Shown here piece after piece: positions 14,991-21,567 of a DNA stretch of 21,567 nt. The stretch comes from an uncultured Oscillospiraceae bacterium (GTDB taxonomy: Bacteria; Bacillota; Clostridia; Oscillospirales; Oscillospiraceae): positions 1 to 21,567 of the forward strand of contig CATZYY010000026.1 in the NCBI GenBank assembly GCA_958426425.1, in the 5' to 3' direction. Below the pieces are notes generated by a model. The model saw only the letters and a program-made list of their open reading frames with translations, was not told where the DNA came from and ran no database searches. Numbering within the stretch: the stretch's first letter is position 1; each line of letters starts with the position of its first letter. The position numbers and the translations under genes are program-made.

Positions 14991-14995
14991 CAAAC

Positions 14996-15024
14996 TGCCG
15001 CAGCAAAAGCTGCGGCATTTTTTT
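14996..15024 (+). terminator. Intrinsic terminator after tepA
   Basis: TGCCGCAGC and GCTGCGGCA pair around AAAA and are followed by seven T residues, 5 bases past the stop. Confidence 0.95.
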
Positions 15025-15029
15025 GCGAC

Positions 15030-15059
15030 AAAAAGTAAAATATACTTGATAAAAAGTAA
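15030..15059. promoter_or_regulatory. Operator-like repeated boxes at the XRE pair promoter
   Basis: AAAAAGTAA occurs at 15030-15038 and again at 15051-15059, 21 bases start to start, so both face the same side of the helix. TATACTT between them makes inverted AAGTA/TACTT arms with the first box. The second box overlaps the -35 end and spacer. Binding by the downstream XRE protein is my inference. Confidence 0.45.
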
Positions 15060-15074
15060 GGGAGATGCTAGAAT
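15046..15074 (+). promoter_or_regulatory. Promoter of the membrane protein-XRE pair
   Basis: TTGATA (15046-15051) and TAGAAT (15069-15074) are 17 bases apart, with TGC directly before the -10 as an extended element. Start codon about 30 bases downstream. Confidence 0.75.
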
Positions 15075-15103
15075 GGTCCCATCAGAGAACAGGAGGGATT
15101 GCC

Positions 15104-15628
15104 ATGAACGGAATGACGGCGGAGACGATGGTGGGCGCGCTGGCGGGGCTGGCGGTGGCCATTATCCTGATCGGCGTTTTGATCCGGGCCAAGGTGCTGG
15201 ACATGACCTTTGACGAGCGGCAGGAGCGGGCCAGGGGCACGGCCTACAAATACGCCTTCATCGCCACACTGGTGACCGCGGCGCTGTACGGAGGGTCGGA
15301 GCTGCTGCTGGGCCGCTGGTGCGATGCCATGATCGGGGCGGTGCTGTGCTTTTGCGTGGGCGGCGGTGTTTTCGCCTCCACCTGCATCGTCAAAGGGGCG
15401 TATGTCAGCCTGCGGGAAAAGCCCCGGCAGATTTTGCTCACTTTGATTGCCGCCACGGCCACGAATCTCCTCTGCGGCTTGGGAAATCTGGTCCGGGGCG
15501 GATTGGTGGAGGAGGGCGTCCTCACCTTCCGTGTGACGAACCTCCTGCTGGGGGTGCTGTGCCTGGTGATCCTGGCGGTGTACCTGTTCCACGGGGCCGG
15601 ACGGGAAGGGGAGGCGGAGGAAGAATGA
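15104..15628 (+). CDS. Five-helix membrane protein paired with an XRE regulator
   Basis: The protein has 174 residues. The ATG at 15104 has AGGAGGG 6 bases upstream. Hydrophobic segments lie at about 8-28, 48-68, 73-97, 109-128 and 143-164. After the first, a conserved-looking FDERQERARG stretch (36-45) faces the cytoplasm by charge; FDERQ is seen in several small membrane proteins of Gram-positive bacteria encoded next to short XRE regulators. The C-terminus is acidic. No enzyme or transporter motif is present and I cannot name a function. Its stop codon overlaps the start of the XRE gene in an ATGA, so the two are translated together. Confidence 0.75.
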   Translation: MNGMTAETMVGALAGLAVAIILIGVLIRAKVLDMTFDERQERARGTAYKYAFIATLVTAALYGGSELLLGRWCDAMIGAVLCFCVGGGVFASTCIVKGAYVSLREKPRQILLTLIAATATNLLCGLGNLVRGGLVEEGVLTFRVTNLLLGVLCLVILAVYLFHGAGREGEAEEE

Positions 15629-15819
15629 AGAACCTCCGCCTCAAATCCGCCCGGGCCGCCAAGGACCTGAGCCAGCAGCAGCTGGCGGAGGCGGTGGGGG
15701 TCTCCCGGCAGACCATCAACGCCATTGAAAAGGGAGACTACAACCCCACCATCAAGCTGTGCCTCGCCATCTGCCACGTGCTGGACAAGACCCTGGATGA
15801 GCTTTTTTGGGAGGAGTGA
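15625..15819 (+). CDS. Small XRE-family helix-turn-helix regulator
   Basis: The protein has 64 residues, almost all of it one Cro/C1-type helix-turn-helix domain: LRLKSARAAKDLSQQQLAEA (5-24), the recognition part VGVSRQTINAIEKGDYNP (25-42), and a closing DKTLDELFW. Such minimal regulators, typically around 65-70 residues, bind DNA as dimers and usually repress their own operon. The ATG overlaps the stop of the membrane protein gene by four bases (ATGA), so expression is coupled. The repeated AAAAAGTAA boxes at the promoter are the best candidate target. No ligand domain is present, so the signal would have to come through a partner, possibly the membrane protein. Confidence 0.9.
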   Translation: MKNLRLKSARAAKDLSQQQLAEAVGVSRQTINAIEKGDYNPTIKLCLAICHVLDKTLDELFWEE

Positions 15820-15851
15820 CAACCGTATCTCCCCATGTCGGCGCAAAAACA

Positions 15852-15879
15852 GCGGCCGCCCCGGTTCCGGGGCGGCCGC
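15852..15879 (+). terminator. GC-rich hairpin after the XRE gene
   Basis: A perfect 13-bp stem (15852-15864 with 15867-15879) around TT, 32 bases past the XRE stop, is followed by CGCTGGTTTCC, a poor T-run. Confidence 0.55.
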
Positions 15880-15893
15880 CGCTGGTTTCCCTG

Positions 15894-15932
15894 GAAAAAG
15901 CCCGGCGCGGCGGTATTTACCGCCGCGCCGGG
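15894..15932 (-). terminator. Terminator of the selenium-type cluster
   Basis: A perfect 15-bp stem (15901-15915 with 15918-15932) is followed on the minus strand by GCTTTTTCC. It lies 16 bases past the tusA-like stop. Confidence 0.85.
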
Positions 15933-15947
15933 GTGAAAGTGCCATGA

Positions 15948-16148
15948 TTACTTGGTCAGGGTCAGCTTGATATCGGCGCCCTCCGGGGCCTGAGCCACCT
16001 GATAGCCCTTGGACCGGGCGAAGCGGGTGACGTTTTCCACCGCCGCCTGGGCGTCGCACAGGACCTCCACCTTGGCGGGGCCGTCCTTCAGGGCCTTCTG
16101 GACCATCAGCACCGGGGTGGGGCAGATGTAACCGCGGGTATCGACCAT
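15948..16148 (-). CDS. TusA/YedF-like sulfur (or selenium) carrier protein
   Basis: The protein has 66 residues, covering the whole SirA/TusA fold. The C9-P-T-P motif near the N-terminus (RGYICPTPVL) carries the cysteine that holds persulfide or perselenide sulfur/selenium, and the GADIKLTLTK end is the last strand. It starts directly at the yedE stop (TAA then ATG, no gap), with GGAGG inside the last yedE codons, so translation is coupled. In genomes with selenium use, TusA-like proteins of this kind (YedF) go with YedE; in sulfur users the TsuA/TsuB pair is arranged the same way. The substrate is therefore not settled by sequence alone. Confidence 0.88.
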   Translation of the reverse strand: MVDTRGYICPTPVLMVQKALKDGPAKVEVLCDAQAAVENVTRFARSKGYQVAQAPEGADIKLTLTK

Positions 16149-17261
16149 TTATGCTTCCTCCTTTCCGGGAAGATGGGTGAGCGTCACGGCCAGCATCACC
16201 ACAAAGCCCAAAATGACGGCCACCATACCGGCAGTGCCGATGCCGCCCACCACGTAAGTACCGTCCTCCGCGATAGAGTCGGCATTGCCGGCCAGGCTGA
16301 AGTTGTGGGCCAGGGCGGCGCCTACCACCATGCCCAGCACCGTAACGGCGGAGTCGCCGTTGCCCTCACCGGCCAGAATCAGCTGCCGCAGGGGACAGCC
16401 GCCCAGCAGCACGGAGCCCCAGCCCGCCAGGGCCATGCCCAGGAAGGACCACAGGTACTGGCTGTGGGCGATGGGCTGGGACATGGTGCCCAGGTTGTAC
16501 TTGTGCAGAATCAGGTTGCCGATGGTTACCGTGACCCAGATGGCCACGAAGCCCGCCAGAAGCCGGAAGTCACGAACCAGGATGGCGTCCCGGATGCCGC
16601 CGGCCATGCACAGGCGGCTCCGCTGGGCCAGAATGCCCACCACGCCGCCGGCCGCCAGGGAGATCAGCCAGAAGGCCCGCTGGGAGCCGGGACCCTCCTC
16701 GGAAAAGCGCAGCAGGGAGGGGAAGGCCACCAGCAGCACCAGACCGATCACCAGCAGCAGCGGCAGAGCCATGCCCTCGCCGGACCGGACGGGATAGGCC
16801 CGGCCCAGGGAGAAGCCCTTGCGCAGGCACACCACGCCCACGCCGATGCCGGCGATAAAGCCCAGCAGTCCCGCCACGGCGGTCAGGTCGCCGCCGCCCA
16901 GGCGGATCACCATGCGCAGCGGGCAGCCCAGGAACACCAGCGCGCCGATCATCACGAACATGCCCAGCAAAAAGCGGCAGGCGGGGGAGGCTCCGGCCTT
17001 GGCCCGGAACTCCTTGGCGGCCAACGCCGCGATCAGGGCGCCCAGGACGATGCCCACGATCTCAGGCCGGAAATACTGGACCTTGGCGGCGCTGTGCAGC
17101 CCCAGGGCACCGGCGATGTCCCGCTCGAAGCAGGCGATGCAAAAGCCCATGTTGGCGGGGTTGCCGCAGGCGGTCAGCACCAGGGCAGCCACGCCCACCA
17201 CCACGCCGGTCAGCAGCAGCGGGCCATAGTCCCGCAGCCAGGAATTCTCTCTCATTTCCAC
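16149..17261 (-). CDS. yedE: YedE-family selenium/sulfur transport membrane protein
   Basis: The protein has 370 residues and about ten membrane helices, built as two similar halves. Each half has a cysteine loop: FCIACFERDIAG (41-52) and FLGCPLRMVIRLGGGD in the first, RSRLCMAGGIRD and GGCPLRQLILAGEGN in the second. These are the CPLR/GGxR elements of the YeeE/YedE fold, in which cysteines pass thiosulfate or a selenium species through the membrane. The length and company of DUF3343 and a TusA-like gene point to the selenium-linked YedE subgroup; a thiosulfate role is the alternative. I place the start at a GTG (17261) because AAGGAG lies 6 bases upstream; an ATG two codons later is possible. 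Confidence 0.88.
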   Translation of the reverse strand: MEMRENSWLRDYGPLLLTGVVVGVAALVLTACGNPANMGFCIACFERDIAGALGLHSAAKVQYFRPEIVGIVLGALIAALAAKEFRAKAGASPACRFLLGMFVMIGALVFLGCPLRMVIRLGGGDLTAVAGLLGFIAGIGVGVVCLRKGFSLGRAYPVRSGEGMALPLLLVIGLVLLVAFPSLLRFSEEGPGSQRAFWLISLAAGGVVGILAQRSRLCMAGGIRDAILVRDFRLLAGFVAIWVTVTIGNLILHKYNLGTMSQPIAHSQYLWSFLGMALAGWGSVLLGGCPLRQLILAGEGNGDSAVTVLGMVVGAALAHNFSLAGNADSIAEDGTYVVGGIGTAGMVAVILGFVVMLAVTLTHLPGKEEA

Positions 17262-17324
17262 AACACACTCCTTATACTCACTGTTTTTTTAAAAGAATAA
17301 CGACGGGCGAAAAAAGACGCATCC

Positions 17325-17561
17325 TCACACCGTCAGATGGTGGAACCCGGCGGGCTCCACACCGCCCTCCGCCAGCACTTCCCGCAGCCGCGCCTCCAGC
17401 TCCGGCGGAGCGGACCAGGCCAGTCCGCAGTCGGAGGTGACGCTCCGGGGAACGGAGATCAGCTTCCCCTCCAGTCCCAGGCGGCGGCAGGCCGACTCTG
17501 TGGCAATGGCCTCCGCCGTGGTGTGGAAGGACACGACCAGCCGCGGTTGTTTCTGACGCAC
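17325..17561 (-). CDS. DUF3343 putative selenium/sulfur carrier
   Basis: The protein has 78 residues. The fold suggested by LVVSFHTTAEAIATESACRR and the middle ISVPRSVTSDCGLAW matches DUF3343, a small family thought to carry selenium or sulfur. The cysteine C45 in SDCGLAW is the conserved one; a second lies in ESACRR. The start is a GTG at 17561 with GGAGG 8 bases upstream. It heads the cluster, 63 bases before yedE, and an extended -10 promoter lies upstream at 17596-17604. No selD, selA or selenoprotein gene is in the window. Confidence 0.8.
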   Translation of the reverse strand: MRQKQPRLVVSFHTTAEAIATESACRRLGLEGKLISVPRSVTSDCGLAWSAPPELEARLREVLAEGGVEPAGFHHLTV

Positions 17562-17595
17562 CGATGGTTCCTCCCCCTGTCGTTATTTCTTGAAA

Positions 17596-17604
17596 AGTAT
17601 AACA
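17596..17604 (-). promoter_or_regulatory. Extended -10 promoter of the DUF3343-yedE cluster
   Basis: On the minus strand TGTTATACT (17604-17596) is an extended -10 element, about 35 bases before the GTG start. No good -35 is seen. Confidence 0.5.
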
Positions 17605-17837
17605 CGACCTGACGAAAAATGCGAGATCTATTTGGAGGATCACGAAAGGTACGAAATCCTACCCCTTTGGCACCATGGACTCTTGGAACGTCTTGCGGGA
17701 AGGCAGACAGACGGCAGATTCAGGGGACCGGCGGGACAGGGGAGCGGCGCATCCTCCGCGCCCTTTGGCGGGAGAGGTCCATGCCGCCCGGCGGGATTTC
17801 GCACAAGGAGAAATCCCCATTTGTCACGGAAAAATCC

Positions 17838-17866
17838 TTGAAAAAAGGGGGCTTGTCTGATATAGT
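17838..17866 (+). promoter_or_regulatory. smc promoter
   Basis: TTGAAA (17838-17843) and TATAGT (17861-17866) are 17 bases apart; the smc start lies 39 bases beyond. Confidence 0.75.
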
Positions 17867-17905
17867 ATATTAGTTATTGTATGCAGATTCGTAAGAGGTG
17901 AGACC

Positions 17906-20900
17906 GTGTACTTAAAAGCATTGGAAATCCAGGGCTTTAAGTCCTTCCCTGACAAGACCGTGCTGAACTTCGGCGAGGACATCACCGCCATCGTGGGCCC
18001 CAACGGCTCCGGCAAATCCAACATCTCCGACGCCATCCGCTGGGTCATGGGCGAGCAAAGCGCCAAGGGTCTCCGGGGTGCCAAGATGGAGGACGTGATC
18101 TTCGGCGGCACCGAGAAGCGGGCCCAGGTGGGCTTTGCCCAGGTGACGCTGGTGATCGACAACACCGAGCACATCTTCCCCACCATGGAGGAGTCGGAGG
18201 TGGCCGTCACCCGCCGCTACTACCGCAGCGGTGAGAGCGAATACTACATCAACCGCCAGTCCGTCCGCCTCAAGGACGTGACGGAGCTGTTCATGGATAC
18301 CGGCATGGGCAAGGAGGGCTACTCCATCATCGGACAGGGCAAGATCGATGAGATCCTTTCCGCCAAGAGCGGCGAGCGCCGGGAGATCTTCGAGGAGGCC
18401 GCCGGTATCGCCAAGTTCCGCCACCGGAAGGAGGACGCGGAGCGCAAGCTGGAGCGGACAGAGGAGAACCTGGTCCGCATCAACGACAAGATCGCCGAGC
18501 TGGAGCTGCAGGTGGACCCCCTGCGGGACCAGGCGGAGAAGGCCAAGAAATATCTGATCCTCCGGGACGAGCTGCGGGTGCTGGAGATCTCATTGTGGCT
18601 GGAGAACCTGGACGCCCTGAAGGCCGGCAGGCGGAAACTGGAGACGGACTTCCACACCGCCGAGGCTGAGCGGGACCAGGCCCGGTCCGCCCTGGACGAG
18701 CTGTACGCAGAGGGCGAGCAGTATGGTGCGCGGATGCAGGAGAAGGACATGGAGGCCGAGCGCCTGCGGACGGAGGCCTCCGACCTGGAGAGCCGGGCCA
18801 AGGAGCAGGAGAGCGCCGCCGCCGTGCTGGAGGGCACCATCGCCCACAACCGGGAGACCATTGAGCGGGTCAGCGGCGAGATGACCGAGAGCGACACCAG
18901 GGCCGGCAGCCTTGCCGCCCAGGCCACGGAGCAGCGGGAGCGGGCCGCGGAGCTGGAGGAGCGCATCCAGACCGAAAACCAGTCTCTGGAGGTCCTGATG
19001 GAAAAAGCCCGGACCGCCGCGGAGCGGGCGGACGGCCGCCAGAGCGAGGCCGAGGCCCTGCGGGGCCAGGAGGCCATGGCCGCTGCCGCTGCCGCCGACG
19101 CCAAAGCGGAGGTGGCCGCCGCCGCTGCTGAGGAGACCCAGATCCGGGAGCGCAGCGCCGCCGCCGAAACCGACCGCGCCGCCGCCCTGGAGCGGCTGGA
19201 ACAGGCCAAACAGGAGTCCCGGGATAACCGCCGCCGTCTGGAGGACGCCCGGGACGAGGCCGCTGCCGCGGCCAACGTCATCGCCGGCCACAGCCTGCGG
19301 ATGGAGGAGCGGCGGAAAAAGGCCGCCGCCGCCGGAGAGAAGAAGGTCCAGCTGACCATGGACGTTGGCGCTCTGGATAACCGCATCCGTCTGCTGACAG
19401 AGATGGAGAAGGAGTATGAGGGCTTTTCCAAGGCGGTGAAGCTGGTCTGCCAGGCCCAGAGCAGTCTCCGGGGTATCCACGGTCCCGTGGCGGGGCTCAT
19501 GCGGACCGATAGCAAGTATTCCTTGGCCATCGAGATCGCCCTGGGGGCGGGACTGCAGAACATCGTGGTGGACCGGGAGGAGGACGCCAAGGCCGCCATC
19601 AACTTCTTAAAGCAGCGGGACGGCGGCCGGGCCACCTTCCTGCCGCTGACGGCCATCCGGGGCGAGGAGCTGCGGGAAAGGGGCGTGGAGAGCGAGTTCG
19701 GCTTTGTGGGCCTTGCCTCCCGTCTGGTGACTTTTGACCCCAAATACCAGAATATTTTCCACAGCCTCCTGGGCAGGACCGTCATCGTGGAGGACCTGGA
19801 CTGCGGCATCGCCATGGCCCGGAAGTACCGCAACGCCTTCCGGATCGTGACATTGGACGGGCAGGTTATCAACCGGGGCGGCTCCATGACCGGCGGCTCC
19901 ACCAACCGCTCCGCCGGCGTTTTGAGCCGGGCGGCGGAGCTGGAGAAGCTCCAGGGCCGCAGCGCCGCTATGCACCGGCAGCTCACAGAGGCTCAGAAGG
20001 AGCAGGAGGCCGCCCAGCGGGAGCTGGACGCCGCCCAGTACGAGCTGGAGACGGCGGAGGCCCAGCGCCGTCAGGCCGAAGACGAGGTGCTGCGGCTGGA
20101 GGGTGCCCAAAACCACTATGACAGTTTGCTCCGCTCCCTGGGGGAGAACCTGGAAAACCTGGAAGGAGAGCTGGAGAGCCTGACCGGCCGTCTGGAGGAC
20201 AACGCCCGTCGTCGGCAGGAGGCGGAGAAGACCGTGGCGGAGCAGGAGGCTCTGGCCGCCGGGTACCGCGCCCAGGCACAGGAGGCCCTCTCCGGCCAGT
20301 CGGAGCTGCTGGAGCACTCCAACGCCTTGGCAGAGGAGATCAGCGCCGCCAAGAGCCGCCTGGCTGCCTTAGGCGCCGAGCGGGAGGCCGCCGCCAGCCG
20401 GGCGGCGGAGCTGCGGCGCCTGGCGGAGGACCTGACCGGCGGCCGGGCCCAGAAGGAGGCCATGGTGGAGCAGTGCCACCAGACCATCCGGGACGCCCAG
20501 GCGGAGATCCAGCGTCTGCGGCAGGAGACCGCCGCCCTGGGAGAGCAGGGCATCGCCCTGCGCCAGCGGCTGACGGAGCTGAGTCAGGAGAAGATCGCCC
20601 TGGAGGCCGAGCGTACCGCCAAGAACCGGGCCGGCCAGGAGATGAACGAGAACCTTTTGAACCTGGAGCGGGCGGCCTCCAAGCTGGAGCAGAAGCTGGC
20701 CACCTCCGCCATGGAGGAAAAGCAGATTCTGGACCGGCTGTGGGAGCACTACGAGCTCAGTCACTCCGCCGCCCAGGAGGTCCGGGTGGAGCTGGAGAGC
20801 GTGCCCAAGGCCTCCCGCCGGGTGGGCGAGCTGAAGCGGGACATCGGGGCCCTGGGCGCCGTCAACATCGGCGCCATCGAGGAGTTCGACCGGGTCAACA

Positions 20901-21469
20901 CCCGCTATACCTACCTGACAGACCAGCGCAATGATGTGGAAAAGGCCAAGGAGGAGCTGAACGGCATCATTGAGGAGATCACCCGCCAGATGACGGAGAT
21001 CTTCTCCCAGCAGTTCAAGCTGCTCTCCGAGAGCTTCCAGACCACCTTTGTGGAGCTGTTCGGCGGCGGCATGGGCCGGCTGGAGCTGGAGGACGAAAAC
21101 GACGTGCTGGGCTGCGGCATCGAGATCAAGGCCCAGCCGCCGGGAAAGACCCTGAAGACCATCTCCCTGCTCTCCGGCGGTGAGAAGGCCTTTGTGGCCA
21201 TCGCGTTGTACTTCGCCATTTTGAAGGTCCACCCCACGCCCTTCTGCGTCATGGACGAGATCGAGGCGGCATTGGACGACGTCAACGTCACCCGCTGCGC
21301 CCGCTACATGCGGACTCTGGCGGGGAAGACGCAGTTCATCGTCATCACCCACCGCCGGGGCACCATGGAGGAGGCCGACGTCCTCTACGGCGTCACCATG
21401 CAGGAGCAGGGCATCTCCCGGCTGCTGACCATCAACCTCAACGATGTGGAGCGGGAGCTCCACCTGTAA
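17906..21469 (+). CDS. smc: Chromosome segregation ATPase SMC
   Basis: The protein has 1187 residues, the usual bacterial SMC size. With ScpA and ScpB it forms the condensin that organises and segregates the chromosome. The Walker A motif GPNGSGKSN is at 31-39, after KSFPDKTVL. A long coiled-coil (about 170-500, alanine- and glutamate-rich) leads to the hinge (about 505-670; GPVAGLM, ALGAGLQNIVV, GGSMTGGSTNR at its end). A second coiled-coil returns to the C-terminal head, with GAVNIGAIEEFD, the signature LSGGEKA (1089-1095) and Walker B VMDEIEAALDD (1115-1125). All catalytic elements are present. Translation starts at a GTG (17906) preceded by AGAGGTGA. The start of a probable ftsY follows 76 bases after the stop, the common smc-ftsY order of Firmicutes; rnc, often just upstream, is absent here. 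Confidence 0.98.
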   Translation: MYLKALEIQGFKSFPDKTVLNFGEDITAIVGPNGSGKSNISDAIRWVMGEQSAKGLRGAKMEDVIFGGTEKRAQVGFAQVTLVIDNTEHIFPTMEESEVAVTRRYYRSGESEYYINRQSVRLKDVTELFMDTGMGKEGYSIIGQGKIDEILSAKSGERREIFEEAAGIAKFRHRKEDAERKLERTEENLVRINDKIAELELQVDPLRDQAEKAKKYLILRDELRVLEISLWLENLDALKAGRRKLETDFHTAEAERDQARSALDELYAEGEQYGARMQEKDMEAERLRTEASDLESRAKEQESAAAVLEGTIAHNRETIERVSGEMTESDTRAGSLAAQATEQRERAAELEERIQTENQSLEVLMEKARTAAERADGRQSEAEALRGQEAMAAAAAADAKAEVAAAAAEETQIRERSAAAETDRAAALERLEQAKQESRDNRRRLEDARDEAAAAANVIAGHSLRMEERRKKAAAAGEKKVQLTMDVGALDNRIRLLTEMEKEYEGFSKAVKLVCQAQSSLRGIHGPVAGLMRTDSKYSLAIEIALGAGLQNIVVDREEDAKAAINFLKQRDGGRATFLPLTAIRGEELRERGVESEFGFVGLASRLVTFDPKYQNIFHSLLGRTVIVEDLDCGIAMARKYRNAFRIVTLDGQVINRGGSMTGGSTNRSAGVLSRAAELEKLQGRSAAMHRQLTEAQKEQEAAQRELDAAQYELETAEAQRRQAEDEVLRLEGAQNHYDSLLRSLGENLENLEGELESLTGRLEDNARRRQEAEKTVAEQEALAAGYRAQAQEALSGQSELLEHSNALAEEISAAKSRLAALGAEREAAASRAAELRRLAEDLTGGRAQKEAMVEQCHQTIRDAQAEIQRLRQETAALGEQGIALRQRLTELSQEKIALEAERTAKNRAGQEMNENLLNLERAASKLEQKLATSAMEEKQILDRLWEHYELSHSAAQEVRVELESVPKASRRVGELKRDIGALGAVNIGAIEEFDRVNTRYTYLTDQRNDVEKAKEELNGIIEEITRQMTEIFSQQFKLLSESFQTTFVELFGGGMGRLELEDENDVLGCGIEIKAQPPGKTLKTISLLSGGEKAFVAIALYFAILKVHPTPFCVMDEIEAALDDVNVTRCARYMRTLAGKTQFIVITHRRGTMEEADVLYGVTMQEQGISRLLTINLNDVERELHL

Positions 21470-21473
21470 GCCG

Positions 21474-21488
21474 GGCCGCGGAGCGGCC
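21474..21488 (+). terminator. Short hairpin between smc and ftsY
   Basis: GGCCGC and GCGGCC pair around GGA, 4 bases past the smc stop; GTTCTT follows. Short and with a poor T-run, so read-through into ftsY is likely. Confidence 0.3.
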
Positions 21489-21545
21489 GTTCTTCCGGCC
21501 TATCCGCCTTGACCGCAGAAAAAATAAAGGGAATGTGATTGACCA

Positions 21546-21567
21546 ATGGGTTTCTTTGACAAAATTA
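21546..21567 (+). CDS. ftsY: Start of probable signal-recognition-particle receptor FtsY (partial)
   Basis: Only seven codons are present: MGFFDKI. That opening is common to FtsY proteins of Firmicutes, and ftsY typically follows smc. An AAGGGA about 13 bases upstream is the only ribosome site, somewhat far. FtsY would be the membrane-side GTPase that receives ribosomes from SRP; the identification rests on context and seven residues. Confidence 0.6.

Larger units (their letters stand above)
17562..17905. other. Divergent control region between the DUF3343 gene and smc
   Basis: These 344 bases hold no gene I can support; short open frames on the plus strand lack ribosome sites and family resemblance. 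The region carries the leftward promoter at 17596-17604 and the smc promoter at 17838-17866. In between are a small hairpin near 17744-17760 (GGCGC/GCGCC) and an 8-bp perfect stem, GGGATTTC (17793-17800) with GAAATCCC (17810-17817). I found no known riboswitch pattern. Both hairpins lie upstream of the smc promoter, so they are not in its mRNA unless a further start exists. Confidence 0.5.

Noticed and set aside
17590..17873. Three short plus-strand frames before smc
   Set aside because: No ribosome sites, no family resemblance, overlapping frames; treated as control region.
18700..19350. Alanine/glutamate-rich repeats within smc as possible tandem repeats
   Set aside because: Explained by the coiled-coil arm of SMC; no exact DNA repeat units seen.

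Overview
The window reads as chromosomal DNA of a high-GC, anaerobic, Gram-positive Firmicute, most like the Oscillospiraceae (Flavonifractor, Oscillibacter or Lawsonibacter type). This placement is an inference. It rests on the GC-rich coding sequence (about 60-70 % by eye), Firmicute-type promoters and GGAGG ribosome sites, an SLH-domain surface protein with the CTRAQ variant common in that family, a DUF6774-like small protein, a YedE/DUF3343 selenium-type cluster, and smc followed by an ORF that starts like ftsY.

Bases 1-560 are different: about 45 % GC, carrying on the minus strand the N-terminal 187 codons of an Mrr-type restriction endonuclease that runs off the left edge. With the roughly 450 bp next to it that lack a convincing gene, this looks like the edge of a horizontally acquired segment. 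Ordinary high-GC sequence begins near 960-1010 with an E2-like acyltransferase and a ClC-family anion channel/transporter, closed by a strong terminator. A DUF6774-like gene follows.

A divergent pair comes next. Leftward is a large glycosyltransferase/CsaB pyruvyl transferase fusion, rightward a DUF4330 membrane-anchored protein, and their promoters overlap at the -10 boxes. Then come a leftward hydantoinase/dihydropyrimidinase gene and, divergent from it, an exported 5'-nucleotidase with three SLH repeats. CsaB-type enzymes add the pyruvate that SLH repeats bind, so the window holds both a wall-polymer modifying enzyme and a protein likely to be tethered by that modification.

A complete proline pathway lies on the minus strand (13538-10557): a small membrane protein of unknown role, then proB, proA and proC. 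On the plus strand are a TepA-like ClpP-fold protease and a coupled pair, a five-helix membrane protein plus a 64-residue XRE regulator, whose promoter carries repeated AAAAAGTAA boxes 21 bp apart. A leftward selenium/sulfur cluster (DUF3343, YedE, TusA/YedF-like) follows. The window ends with a complete smc and the first seven codons of a probable ftsY.

I do not see a clearly new multi-gene system. The points most worth a second look are the unflagged Mrr-type nuclease at the compositional boundary, the GT4-CsaB fusion together with the SLH nucleotidase, the ClC protein without the proton glutamate, and the XRE/membrane-protein pair with its repeated operator-like boxes. No RNA gene, CRISPR array or insertion sequence was recognised.
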